Shown here one piece after another: positions 37,404 to 46,364 of a DNA stretch of 64,000 nt; within the stretch, counting starts at the first letter, position 1, and each line of letters opens with the position of its first letter. The notes under the pieces were generated by a model, which saw only the letters and a program-made list of their open reading frames with translations, was not told where the DNA came from and ran no database searches. The position numbers and the translations under genes are program-made. This stretch comes from G039954875 sp039954875. GTDB lineage: Bacteria; Bacteroidota; Bacteroidia; Flavobacteriales; Blattabacteriaceae. The stretch is from assembly GCA_039954875.1 (NCBI GenBank), contig CP157202.1, positions 186,001-250,000 of the forward strand. Reading direction: 5' to 3'.

Positions 37404-38543
37404 ATGAATTTCAATTCGGCCCGCCTTACCATACTTTTTTCGATCTTTTTCTCTTGGCAGATCCATTCGCAGTCGAAAAAATTTATTGTAGTGATAGATC
37501 CAGGACATGGGGGATGTGATGCAGGTGCCTATGGTTATGATGGAGACGAGAAAAATGTTACTTTAGCCGTAGCTAAAAAGTTGGGTACTTACATTGAAAA
37601 AAATTACCCTTCAGAGGTCAAAATAGTGTACACCCGTACTACAGATGTATTCGTCCCGTTGATCACCCGAGCCAGGATCGCCAACGATCATCATGCAAAT
37701 CTTTTTATCTCCATTCATTGTAATGCTACTCCTAGAGCTTCTCCCGAAGGTACTGAGACTTATGTACTCGGAATAAACCGTAGTCAAGATAATTTTAATG
37801 TGGCCAAACGAGAAAATTCGGTTATCCTTCTTAAGCCTGATTATAAGAAGACTTATCAAGGTTTCGATCCAAATTCGCGACAATCGGTCATTGGACTGAC
37901 GCTCATTCAAAACACTTATCTGAGAAACAGTATCGAATTCGCCAAAAAAGTTGAAGAGCAATTTGTCTCGGCTGGGAGGTATTCGAGAGGAGTCAAACAG
38001 GCGGGGTTTTTAGTAATCAGAGAGACGGCTATGCCGGCTGTATTGGTAGAGACTGGTTTCATTACCAATAGGAATGAGGGGACATATTTAGGTTCTTCTG
38101 AAGGTCAGGATAAGATCGCCCACGCCATTTATAAAGCATTTGCAGGATTCAAAGCCGAATATGATGCTAAAAGCGCCCAAGTACCAGCGCATATCGAGCC
38201 ATCGACCCCATCACAGACTCAGGAATTGCCCTCATCAGATCCAATCCAAACGAGCCCCTTAGAGCTATCTCTCACGTCTCCACCAGAACATCCCTACAAA
38301 AATATCGTTTTATACAAGGTGCAGCTCTTTACCCTTTCTAAAAAACTTCCTAACCATGATCCTGCTTTCAGAGGTTTAATCCCCATTTCTTTCTATATAG
38401 AAGGTGGTTTGTACAAATACATCTATGGAAATACTGATGATATCAATGTGATCAAAAGACTATTGTATCAAGCTCGGGCGATTGGATTTTCTTCTGCTTT
38501 CATTATTGGGATGAAAAACGGAAAAAGGCTGCCCATCCAGTAG
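37404..38543 (+). CDS. N-acetylmuramoyl-L-alanine amidase (Amidase_3)
   Basis: Periplasmic zinc amidase that removes stem peptides from peptidoglycan, needed for daughter-cell separation. The 379 residues have a signal peptide (about 1-22), the first zinc motif VIDPGHGGCDAGAYG, the acidic ligand region, ISIHCNATPRASPEGTETY and the catalytic VLVETGFITNRNE. A Pro/Ser/Thr-rich linker (about 255-295) leads to a C-terminal basic domain of about 80 residues, as in Bacteroidota amidases. The next gene, an MCE protein, lies 54 bases downstream. Confidence 0.92.
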   Translation: MNFNSARLTILFSIFFSWQIHSQSKKFIVVIDPGHGGCDAGAYGYDGDEKNVTLAVAKKLGTYIEKNYPSEVKIVYTRTTDVFVPLITRARIANDHHANLFISIHCNATPRASPEGTETYVLGINRSQDNFNVAKRENSVILLKPDYKKTYQGFDPNSRQSVIGLTLIQNTYLRNSIEFAKKVEEQFVSAGRYSRGVKQAGFLVIRETAMPAVLVETGFITNRNEGTYLGSSEGQDKIAHAIYKAFAGFKAEYDAKSAQVPAHIEPSTPSQTQELPSSDPIQTSPLELSLTSPPEHPYKNIVLYKVQLFTLSKKLPNHDPAFRGLIPISFYIEGGLYKYIYGNTDDINVIKRLLYQARAIGFSSAFIIGMKNGKRLPIQ

Positions 38544-38597
38544 ATAAAAGTCTTATTGTAAAAATGAGTAATATTGTAAGCTGAAATTTTTCACATC

Positions 38598-39557
38598 TTG
38601 AAATATCGAAAAGAGATAAGGGCAGGGCTTATTGCCGTTATTGCTGTCGCTTCGTTTGTTTGTTTGATCAATTTTCTTAAAGGGAGTAACTTCTTTCAAC
38701 AGGGTATCTTGCTACGTGCCGTGTATGACGATATAATAGGTTTAGAGGTTTCTAGGCCTGTTATGATTAATGGTTTGAAGGTTGGTAAAATAGAAAAAAT
38801 TTATTTCCACCCGAATCATCCAGGACGATTGATCGTCGAGATGAGGGTAGCGGCAGGTTTTGATCTTTCGATAAACACTGTAGCTATGATCAATGAGTCC
38901 GGATTGGTCTCCGGGCCGCAGGTTAGCCTTATTTTGTCTCATGAAGGGTGCAAAGCCAAAGATGGAGACACGATCAAAGGTTTACTACAACCCTCATATC
39001 TTTCGGGTTTGCTAAATGGAGTATCATCACTCAAGACCAATTTGCAACAGATGTTGACTGGTATGGATAGCGTATTGGTATCGCTCAATGATCTTTTAGA
39101 TCAAGAAAACAGGACTCAGATCAAACACTTGTTCAAGGCTCTCAATACTACTTTACAATCCGTGAAGACCAGTTCTGATACGATTGTACAAACCACACGT
39201 CATTTTAGCCGAACAGCTGATGCCGCTACTATGATGATTACCAATGGTAACTCTGGTTTCAACACCTCCTTGCACCGCATTGGTTCGGTTGCTGATGGTT
39301 ATAAAAAATTGACTGATCGTATAGATAAAATCAATATTGAAAGCACCTTTATCAAATTGGGCACCTCTTTGCAAACTCTCGATCAGGTGATGAGTAGGAT
39401 CAATAATGGAGAAGGTACTTTGGGTAAATTTACTACAGACGACAGATTATACAATCGGTTGAGCGAACTCTCTGTAGAGTTGGAGCTCTTGGCAAGAGAT
39501 ATGAGGTTGTATCCAAAACGTTATTTTCATTTTTCTGTATTTGGAAAAAAAGAATAG
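38598..39557 (+). CDS. MlaD/MCE-domain phospholipid-transport protein
   Basis: Substrate-binding subunit of an MCE system that moves phospholipids between the membranes. The 319 residues have an N-terminal membrane anchor (about 9-27), the MCE domain (about 38-118, with GLEVSRPVMINGLKVGKIEKI and ESGLVSGPQVSLIL), and a long helical C-terminal region ending VMSRINNGEGTLGKFTTDDRLY, a repeat-like motif typical of the family. No ATG is available, so TTG 38598 is the start. The partner ATPase and permease are not here. Confidence 0.88.
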   Translation: MKYRKEIRAGLIAVIAVASFVCLINFLKGSNFFQQGILLRAVYDDIIGLEVSRPVMINGLKVGKIEKIYFHPNHPGRLIVEMRVAAGFDLSINTVAMINESGLVSGPQVSLILSHEGCKAKDGDTIKGLLQPSYLSGLLNGVSSLKTNLQQMLTGMDSVLVSLNDLLDQENRTQIKHLFKALNTTLQSVKTSSDTIVQTTRHFSRTADAATMMITNGNSGFNTSLHRIGSVADGYKKLTDRIDKINIESTFIKLGTSLQTLDQVMSRINNGEGTLGKFTTDDRLYNRLSELSVELELLARDMRLYPKRYFHFSVFGKKE

Positions 39558-39599
39558 TTCTATCAGGAAAAACTTCTGTAAAAGAATTAATAAAAAACG

Positions 39600-40933
39600 G
39601 TGAAACTTGATATCAGTAATATCCTATTTCTTTTTTACCTCTTAGGAGGGATGGGTTATTTCTTCTTTCAACTCAGGAAACTTATCCGTAATGTCCGCTT
39701 GGGAAGACCTGTCAATCGTACCAATCGTAAAGCTGAGCGTTGGAAGCTGCTTTTTCGTATAGCTTTAGGGCAGGGGAAGATGATACGTCGGCCTGTAGTT
39801 GGTATACTACATATCTTGGTCTATATCGGTTTTTTGATCGTTAATGTTGAGTTGCTTGAGATCCTTATAGATGATCTTTTTGGTACGCATAGGGTGTTGA
39901 TTCGGGCATTGGGTTTGGCCTATTATAGGATCTTTACTGCTATTTTAGAGGTTTTTGCTTTCTTGGTCATCATCGCTGTGACAGTCTTTTTCATCCGGCG
40001 AAATTTTCGACACATTAACTGCTTTGAAAAACCTGAGATGAAGACCTGGCCCAAGACTGATGCCAATGGGATCCTGATCTTTGAGTTTCTATTGATGACG
40101 GCTTTCTTGACAATGAACGCTGCCGATGGCTTGTTGCATGTGCGAGGTGTAGGAGATTCTGGAGAGGTTGCGGGTGGCTTCCTCATCAGTGACCTTTTCG
40201 TCCGGGTCTATTTGTAAAGTTTTTCATAGCATGCCTTATATTTTATCGAACGTACATTATGGTGGTTGCATTTTATAGGTGTTTTGTTATTTATCAATTA
40301 TCTGTACTATTCAAAATATTTACACATCTTGTTGGCTTTTCCCAACACTTATTTCACTGATTTCGCTCCTAAGGGAAAATTAAGCCTATTAGAGTCTATT
40401 AGAGGATGAGTCGCTTTGATGATAGATCCAAAAGCAACAGTCGTCCCACAAACTCAAGAGAACACCTTGTCCCGCTTGGGAGCAGCAGACGTTTAGGATT
40501 TGGATCAGGTACAATTGCTAGGAGCTTATGCTTGTACTGAATGTGGTCGTTGTACGGATCAATGCCCAGCTTAATATGACCGGTAAAAAATTATCTCCTC
40601 GGAGGATAGTCATGGATGTACGGGATAGACTGGAGGAAGTCAGCAGAAACATAGATGCTCACCAAGGCCAATTCAAAGACGATGGCAAGCAATTGATCCA
40701 TAACGATTATGTCTTTCCAGAAGAGCTTTGGGCTTGTACAAGCTGCAATGCTTGTGTAGAGGCTTGTCCAATTTTGATTAATCCTCTCTCGATCATTCTT
40801 GATCTGAGGCGATATCTGGTAATGGAAAAGTCTTCTGCGCCTCATGAATTGAATGTGATGATGAGTCAAATTGAAAACAATGCCGTGCCCTGGCCTTTCA
40901 TCTGATCGTTTGAAATGGAAAGATGAAGTGTAG
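39600..40933 (+). pseudogene. Heterodisulfide-reductase-like Fe-S oxidoreductase, decayed
   Basis: Membrane electron-transfer protein with a ferredoxin-like cytoplasmic part. The first 205 residues (39600-40217) stay open and hold four hydrophobic helices. After a frameshift near 40200 the 4Fe-4S segments are still readable: YACTECGRCTDQCPA followed by a stop, then (40520-40905) ACTSCNACVEACPILINPL. The frame finally ends at TAG 40931-40933, close to the usual 440-residue length. All eight cluster cysteines can still be read, so breakage is by frameshifts and a stop, and looks recent. Confidence 0.85.
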
Positions 40934-40944
40934 CGTAAAGGCTT

Positions 40945-41640
40945 ACATTGAATCCGTTTTTCTTACAGAAGGGTTATTGCTCGGATATACAATAGTCCGA
41001 TTGATATTTATATCACTGAAAACGTGTCGTTGAAAAATATTAATCGATTGGTTTTGTGGGTGTTTACCGGTGCTATCCTGGGAGCGAGGTTGGGATACTA
41101 TTTTTTTTATGAAGCGATCTATTATTTGAAACACCATTTGAGAATCTTTTTATTTTTTAAAATTAAGAAGGCGGAGATGTTTCGTTTTATAGGGTTTCAA
41201 GGTTTGGCCAGCCATGGTGGGGTTATTGGTATATTGATCTATGTTTTGCTTTACGCCTAGAGGGCAAAGACCAATATCTGGTGAGGGTATTGGAGAGGAT
41301 AGCGCTCTTGCTATCCCATTGAATGGTATATTTATACGATTGGGAAATTTTATGAATTTGGAGATTATTGGTATATCGACTCATAGCGATTACAGTTTCA
41401 TCTTTCAGTGGGTGGATGCTTTGTCTAGACATCTAGTACAACTATAATATGAAGCGTTGACTTACCTTCTGATTTTTGTGGTGTTGATGATAAATTTACA
41501 AAAAAAGCGTTCACAAGAGGTCGAATGGATTCGTCTTTGGGTACTTTCTTGTACTCTTGTTTTCGGCTAGATGTATCATTGATTTTCTGAAAGAGGTTCA
41601 GGTAAGTTGTGAAATAAATATATTTCTAAGTGTAGGATAA
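40945..41640 (+). pseudogene. lgt: Prolipoprotein diacylglyceryl transferase, decayed
   Basis: Lgt attaches diacylglycerol to the lipobox cysteine, the first step of lipoprotein maturation. Pieces in order are FLTEGLLLGYTIVRLIF (about 40955-41010), LVLWVFTGAILGARLGYYFF (41045-41110), FQGLASHGGVIGILIYVLLY (41195-41260), and, after a frameshift, FIRLGNFMNLEIIG (41330-41375), which contains the family signature region, then HLVQL (about 41430) and a hydrophobic tail. At least three frameshifts and one stop break it. Confidence 0.85.
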
Positions 41641-41783
41641 TTATTGATCCTCCTTTTTCATTGTTGTAGGATTGATTTTGATGGTGATGAAACGAAGTCT
41701 ACACCCCTATAGCTTGAACCTATTAGGAAATTTGGAGATCTAAAGCCGTGATCAATGTATCGGCTTACCCAATAGTGATGGTC

Positions 41784-42701
41784 TTAGAGTAAATAGGTTT
41801 TCAAAACCTCAGATGCTTCTGTATTAGGAAATATTTTTCGAGCTTCGTGTTCAAAAATTTTGATATTGGAAATGCGGCTTGAATAGTGCCCAAGTAAGAG
41901 TTTTCCCACACCAGCTTCTTGGGCGATGCTTGCGGCTTGGGCTGCTGTAGCATGGCCGGTGGTTTTGGCCCAATCTTCTTCTCCACTTAAGAAGGTGCTC
42001 TCGTGATAGAGTAAATCGACTCCTCGGATCTGGTCGATGATTGCCCGATGGTAAGCCGTATCCGAGCAAAAAGCATAAGATAGTATTTTGGGTGGATCCA
42101 AAGTGAGTTGATTATTGGAGGTCGTCTGTCCGTTTTTTGTGATGAAGTCTTTCCCTAGTTTGAGGTTTTGATAATCACAAATCTCTATTTCAGGGTGCTT
42201 TTTGATCGTGTCGATGTCGAGCTTTCGTTCCCGTGGTTTTTCTTTAAAGAGAAAACCATTGGTATAGATACGGTGTTTCAATGGGATGGTATACACTTGA
42301 GCTTTCTCATCTTCAAATATTTTTTCTGATTTCTCAGACGAGAGTTCAATGTGTTTGATCGGATAGGTCAGTTTGCCACTGGACCATTTGAGGTGGGTGT
42401 CGATGATTTCTTTCAATCCCTTTGGGGCATAGATATTCAACGGATTTTTCCATCCAAGGAGCTGGAAGGTCGAGAGTAATCCCATCAAACCAAAAAAATG
42501 ATCTCCATGCAGGTGAGAAATGAAGATGTGTACGATCCGGTTAAATTTGATCTGGGCCCGGCGGATCTGTACTTGTGTACCTTCGCCACAGTCGATCAGA
42601 AAAAAATGTCTGCGCAACTCAAGTATTTGCGCTGTGGGATAAAAATCTTTTGTGGGTATTGACGAATGACAACCCAAAATGGTCAACTTTGACCTTAGCA
42701 T
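41784..42701 (-). CDS. rnz: Ribonuclease Z
   Basis: Metallo-beta-lactamase endonuclease that trims the 3' end of tRNA precursors. The 305 residues show LTILGCHSSIPT at the N-terminus, the zinc motif FISHLHGDHFFGLMGLLSTF, LSYAFCSDTAY, the flexible-arm region and GHATAAQAASIAQEAGVGKL followed by LLLGHYSSR. All metal ligands are visible. It lies between dead lgt and dead rdgB, which shows selective retention. Confidence 0.95.
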   Translation of the reverse strand: MLRSKLTILGCHSSIPTKDFYPTAQILELRRHFFLIDCGEGTQVQIRRAQIKFNRIVHIFISHLHGDHFFGLMGLLSTFQLLGWKNPLNIYAPKGLKEIIDTHLKWSSGKLTYPIKHIELSSEKSEKIFEDEKAQVYTIPLKHRIYTNGFLFKEKPRERKLDIDTIKKHPEIEICDYQNLKLGKDFITKNGQTTSNNQLTLDPPKILSYAFCSDTAYHRAIIDQIRGVDLLYHESTFLSGEEDWAKTTGHATAAQAASIAQEAGVGKLLLGHYSSRISNIKIFEHEARKIFPNTEASEVLKTYLL

Positions 42702-42736
42702 TATTGTGTGTTTTTGTGATTTTCATTCAAGGTATA

Positions 42737-43295
42737 TTATTTTTTGAGCGCTTTAGCTCAGTGGTTAATCCTATTTTTTCCTCAGCTAGCAGTTGGGCTA
42801 TAGTTTTTTTATAGTCTTGAGTTATGAAGACCGGATCGTAACCACAAATCAGTAAGTACCTTGAGGTTGTCTGGCGATCTAGTCCGATAGTGTACCCTCG
42901 AAAAAAAAACGAGTTCTTGTTCTTGTTTTCAAGCAGATCACGCAGATGAGTCTGGCTGTACGTTCGGAAATATTTTCAAGGGCTTCGAGCAATTTTTGAA
43001 TATTGTCTTGGCCTTTTTCATTTGCAACATATCCCGCTGAATAGATACCTGTGCCTCCTCTTGCAAAGCTTCGATTTTTAGGTTAGAATCATTGGCAAAG
43101 TAGTGTAAACCCGTACTTTTAAAAACTATTCCGGCTTTGATTAGAGCATTTTCGCTAAAATAAGTTCCTCGTCTCTTTGATCTTCTTCTCCCAGTAAATG
43201 TCGTGCAAGGACAAAACTTGTATCTTGTATTGAAGTAATGTTTTTATCTTATTTATCTTATGTGGATTATTGTTGATTAAAATTAATTTTTCCAT
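42737..43295 (-). pseudogene. rdgB: Non-canonical purine NTP pyrophosphatase (RdgB/HAM1), decayed
   Basis: RdgB removes dITP, dXTP and ITP from the nucleotide pool. The remnant begins MEKLILINNNPHKINKIKTL (43295), continues through KYGFTLLCQ, RGGTGIYSAGYVANEKG-like pieces and FFFEGTLSD, and ends in NRIN-H-stop-AKALKK at TAA 42737-42739, matching the ISHRAKALKK end of the family. Several stops and frameshifts lie between. It overlaps the end of the CPBP protease gene by 13 bases. Confidence 0.87.
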
Positions 43296-44095
43296 ATTTT
43301 TTTTGTTTGATATAGAAGTGTATAGGTGCCGATGAGGGTGAGTATAAGGGTTAAAAAAAACAACCAAGGGTTTGTATCTAAAAAAGTAGAGACTAAATCA
43401 TTTTCTCTCTCTTTCTTCCATAAGAAACGGATCAAAATAACAAAACCGTTGTTGAACGCATGTAGCAAAATACAATTGAGCATAGAGCGAGTACAAAAGT
43501 AGACCAACCCCAAAAGATTGCCGATGAAGAATCCACCTACAAATTGCCATGGGTTCATATGAATCAATCCGAATAAAAACGAAGAAAATAGGATTGCTTT
43601 GACCGGATGGATATTATTGCGTAGTAAGCCATTTAAAAGGATTCCTCGAAAAAAGATTTCCTCACATAGAGGAGCCAGCAACACTGTCGAGACAATTAGG
43701 GAAACCGGATAGTAGGTTTCTTCCTCGAAGACCCGTTCCAGATCTTGATACATTTTCCTTAAGACAGGGTCCTCTTTAGGGATGACCGATGAGATGTAGT
43801 GTTCGGTAATCATCCCACAAAAGATCAATGGAAAGATTAGTAGATAAACTTTCCATGATGAATATTCAAACGAAAGGCCTAAGGTGGTACGTTCCTTTTG
43901 GAGTATATAATAGATGAACAGATAAAATAAGGCAAACGGACTGAAATATAGTAGGGGAAACAAAATACTTCGAGGTAAATCTAAACCAAGGAAAGAAAAT
44001 GCAGTGTCTAAACCGGTAACAAATAGACTAGAGATTATAAGCATGAGGATGAGCCCAATAGCCCTACGGTAGTCGATTCTAAAATATTTACGCAT
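43283..44095 (-). CDS. CPBP-family intramembrane metalloprotease
   Basis: Membrane protease of the CAAX-processing/bacteriocin-immunity family. From ATG 44095 it has about 270 residues and six to eight hydrophobic segments. The active-site motifs are LLAPLCEEIFFRGILLNGLL (EExxxR), FLFGLIHMNPWQFVGGF and LLHAFNNGFVIL. An upstream frame start at 44149 lies inside the rlmH remnant and is unlikely. The substrate is unknown; this family is widespread in Bacteroidota, and no peptide locus adjoins it. Confidence 0.85.
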   Translation of the reverse strand: MRKYFRIDYRRAIGLILMLIISSLFVTGLDTAFSFLGLDLPRSILFPLLYFSPFALFYLFIYYILQKERTTLGLSFEYSSWKVYLLIFPLIFCGMITEHYISSVIPKEDPVLRKMYQDLERVFEEETYYPVSLIVSTVLLAPLCEEIFFRGILLNGLLRNNIHPVKAILFSSFLFGLIHMNPWQFVGGFFIGNLLGLVYFCTRSMLNCILLHAFNNGFVILIRFLWKKERENDLVSTFLDTNPWLFFLTLILTLIGTYTLLYQTKKIWKN

Positions 44096-44541
44096 GATGA
44101 CAAAGGAGACGGTTGTGGATAGATAAGGCTCGGTACAATTGTTCAACAAAAATCAAGAGTACTAGGTTATGAGAAAATATCATTGGCGATAGTGAAAGTT
44201 TAGTATCTGCTCTTTTGAAGAGCATCTCAGAAACCCCGTAGGACCTACTCAATAATGAAAATTAGATAACGTTAAGCACCTTGCATTTGTTTTTCAACAA
44301 ATATCGAAAATTATATAGAATCCAATAAGACACTTCTTTCATCAAGAAAACATACCTTATCTTTGGGATGAATCCTTGAGAGAATAAATTCGCATTTTTC
44401 TTTTTTAGATTTATTTTTGATCTCTAGGATATCTATCAGGTCACAGGAAATAAAGCGATATATCCAATTTAAATAAATATATATCAGTGCTTTGAGGTTT
44501 TGATCGACGGTTTTACCTACAATCAGAATTTTGGTTTTCAT
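44088..44541 (-). pseudogene. rlmH: 23S rRNA pseudouridine(1915) N3-methyltransferase, decayed
   Basis: RlmH (SPOUT family) methylates pseudouridine 1915 in helix 69 of 23S rRNA. The N-terminal 76 residues are open (MKTKILIVGKTVDQNLKALI to VCFLDERSVLLDS), then a stop at 44311-44313, further stops, and a frame-shifted C-terminal half readable as YGVSEMLFKRADTKLSLSPM, IFSHNLV and VEQLYRALSI ending CHHA. Family length is preserved, so the lesions are few and probably recent. Its final codons overlap the start of the CPBP gene. Confidence 0.87.
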
Positions 44542-44561
44542 AGGTTAGATCAGAGAAGCAA

Positions 44562-45476
44562 GTGATGGATTTTTATCTGAAAAATAAAAAACCTTTGATT
44601 AAAGGTGTTTTTTTTTCTCTCCGATGGATGAAAATTCAGTCTTTGGAAGGCATCTTTATCGATAAATTTTTAAAGCTTTACTTCTTGAGATTGTTGCGTG
44701 CCGACCTTAGTACACGCGCCTCTGCTGCTTCGTACAGTTTGTTCATGAGTTTTTTTCCATTCATTTTATTTTTCTTTTCAGTGATCACCCGTTTTCCTTA
44801 CAACCAAGAGATTATAAGTTATTTGCATAATTGGATCGTGCAGCTTTTCCCTCTTGATACAGGGCAGCCGGCTTGGGAGATGATTGCTGAGATCACGCTA
44901 AAGATGAAATGGGATTTTTTATCATGGAGTTTTATCTTTTCACTCATTTTTTCTACCAATGGTATCTATGCGCTTATAGAACGTTTTGACCAAGATAGAC
45001 GTCCGTTTTTGAAATGTTATGTGATTTCTTTTTTATTGACTGTGTTTTTGACCGTATTACTTCTGTTAACCCTTTTGTTGATGTATTATAGTCAGGTGGT
45101 ATGGCGTTTTTTTATTGATGTGCATATCCCAAGTTTTGTTTTGAATTTGATTAGCTATCTAGGCATTTGGCTAGCTTTTTTCGTCGGGACGCTTCTTTTA
45201 TATAGCTTTGGATCGAAAGCTCACTTGCGTTGCAAAGATGAAATTCCAGGAGCTCTTCTAACAACGGGACTCTTTATATTGGCTTCCTTTCTGTTTGGGG
45301 TTTACATCAGGAATTTTTCGAATTATAATCTCCTATATGGTTCTATTGGCACGGTTTTAATTCTGATGCTTTGGCTTTATGTTAATAATATTTTGATTTT
45401 AGCTGGCTATGAATTGAATAAGACTATTGCACAAATCAAAAAACCGAAATCGACTACAAAAAATCAAAAAAAATAA
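44562..45476 (+). CDS. YihY/BrkB-family inner-membrane protein
   Basis: Integral membrane protein of about 304 residues with six transmembrane helices, of the YihY (once called RNase BN) family, whose function is unsettled. Family features are LLRADLSTRASAASYSLFMS near residue 45-65, with the conserved Ala-rich turn; FFPFILFFFSVI; SLIFSTNGIYALIERFDQ; and the last helix pair with NYNLLYGSIGTVLILMLWLY. It begins with GTG-ATG at 44562/44565. It ends in a Lys-rich tail. Confidence 0.85.
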   Translation: MMDFYLKNKKPLIKGVFFSLRWMKIQSLEGIFIDKFLKLYFLRLLRADLSTRASAASYSLFMSFFPFILFFFSVITRFPYNQEIISYLHNWIVQLFPLDTGQPAWEMIAEITLKMKWDFLSWSFIFSLIFSTNGIYALIERFDQDRRPFLKCYVISFLLTVFLTVLLLLTLLLMYYSQVVWRFFIDVHIPSFVLNLISYLGIWLAFFVGTLLLYSFGSKAHLRCKDEIPGALLTTGLFILASFLFGVYIRNFSNYNLLYGSIGTVLILMLWLYVNNILILAGYELNKTIAQIKKPKSTTKNQKK

Positions 45477-45659
45477 ATTTAGAATATTTAGTAACGGATT
45501 TAGGTGTATCTTGATAGATATGAATACCTATTGAGGGAGTTATTTGGGGTTAAAAAAGAAAAGCTTAGAACAAAAAACAAAAGGAAATAATTTATGAAGT
45601 GATGAATATCCCATCGTAGATAGAAGATAAAAAGAAATAGATTTAACTGATTCAAAAAA

Positions 45660-46045
45660 ATGAAAGTAGAGTAAGTCTATGCTAGTTGTTTGGCCCAAGG
45701 GGCCTACTTTTACATCGAGATTAAGAGTGAGTTAGTCATCATTGACCCCACTTACGTGAGCGCTTAAGCCTTACATTGACCGAGTCTATTATCTTGATTG
45801 TTTTCGAAGGGAAATAAAAAAGAGGGGGTATTCGTTTAGCGCGGTCAGGCTATGATTATGTACTAGGCTATTTGGATGGTATAGGGTAAAGTTTGGGCCG
45901 ATTCAGAAAGGAGGATGGCTTCCATTGCATCGGTTTATGCTGGCCGTTTTCCAAGCAGATATTATTAGAATCTTGGATCTTTTGTGAAGGTCGCGTAAGA
46001 TCTGTAGCTATAGTTAGCAAGGTGTCCTGAATACAATTATTAAGT
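45660..46045 (+). pseudogene. MBL-fold/rhodanese hydrolase remnant with central deletion
   Basis: The start MKVE-stop-VYASCLAQGAYF and VIIDPTYVSA match the N-terminus of metallo-beta-lactamase proteins fused to rhodanese domains. About 130 bases later GYDYVLGYLDG (45850-45885) matches the rhodanese part. The metal-binding HxHxDH stretch that should lie between is missing, so hundreds of bases were deleted. Only two pieces support the call. Confidence 0.5.
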
Positions 46046-46208
46046 ATTCTGTTGAGGGGTTTGTGATTTTTATAGATCATTTCTATAAATATTTGTGTTT
46101 GATCTGTTTTGTGGGGTACTTCTTTATAAGAACTTAATCTTTTTTTTAATCTTTTTTATGCAATGGATAAATTATATTTATTAAGGAAAGATCGGAGAAA
46201 ACAAGATC

Positions 46209-46364
46209 GTAACTGAGACTTTGCAATTAGTCTTCGTGTTATTATTATTCTATGGGACGATTTCAGTGGAATTAAGAGCTATGGCAAAAGAAGAAACTTT
46301 GTCATGTGATAAATTGATAGAAATTAAGAAGTCTGTTTACGAGTATGATATGAATTATGGGTGA
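46209..46364 (+). pseudogene. Small frame with signal-peptide-like start, probably 5' part of the next frame
   Basis: Codons from about 46209 read TETLQLVFVLLLFYGTISVE, a hydrophobic export-signal-like stretch, then a Cys-containing charged segment ending MNYG-stop at 46362-46364. The GTG of the following 227-residue frame overlaps this stop. A single-base frameshift in one exported protein explains both; two coupled genes are the alternative. Confidence 0.4.

Noticed and set aside
38742..39374. Two minus-strand frames inside the MCE gene and others like them inside secDF, surA, deaD, pdhA and htpG
   Set aside because: They are complementary-strand shadows of long, clearly recognised genes.
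42748..42772. Plus-strand sequence TTTAGCTCAGTGGTTA resembling a tRNA D-arm
   Set aside because: It is the reverse complement of the rdgB C-terminal codons (NRIN-H-stop-AKALKK), no acceptor or T-arm can be paired, and there is no tRNA-length cloverleaf.
43283..44149. CPBP protease next to other small genes taken as bacteriocin immunity in a peptide locus
   Set aside because: No precursor, maturase or exporter lies nearby; the peptide locus is 14 kb away on the other side of housekeeping genes.
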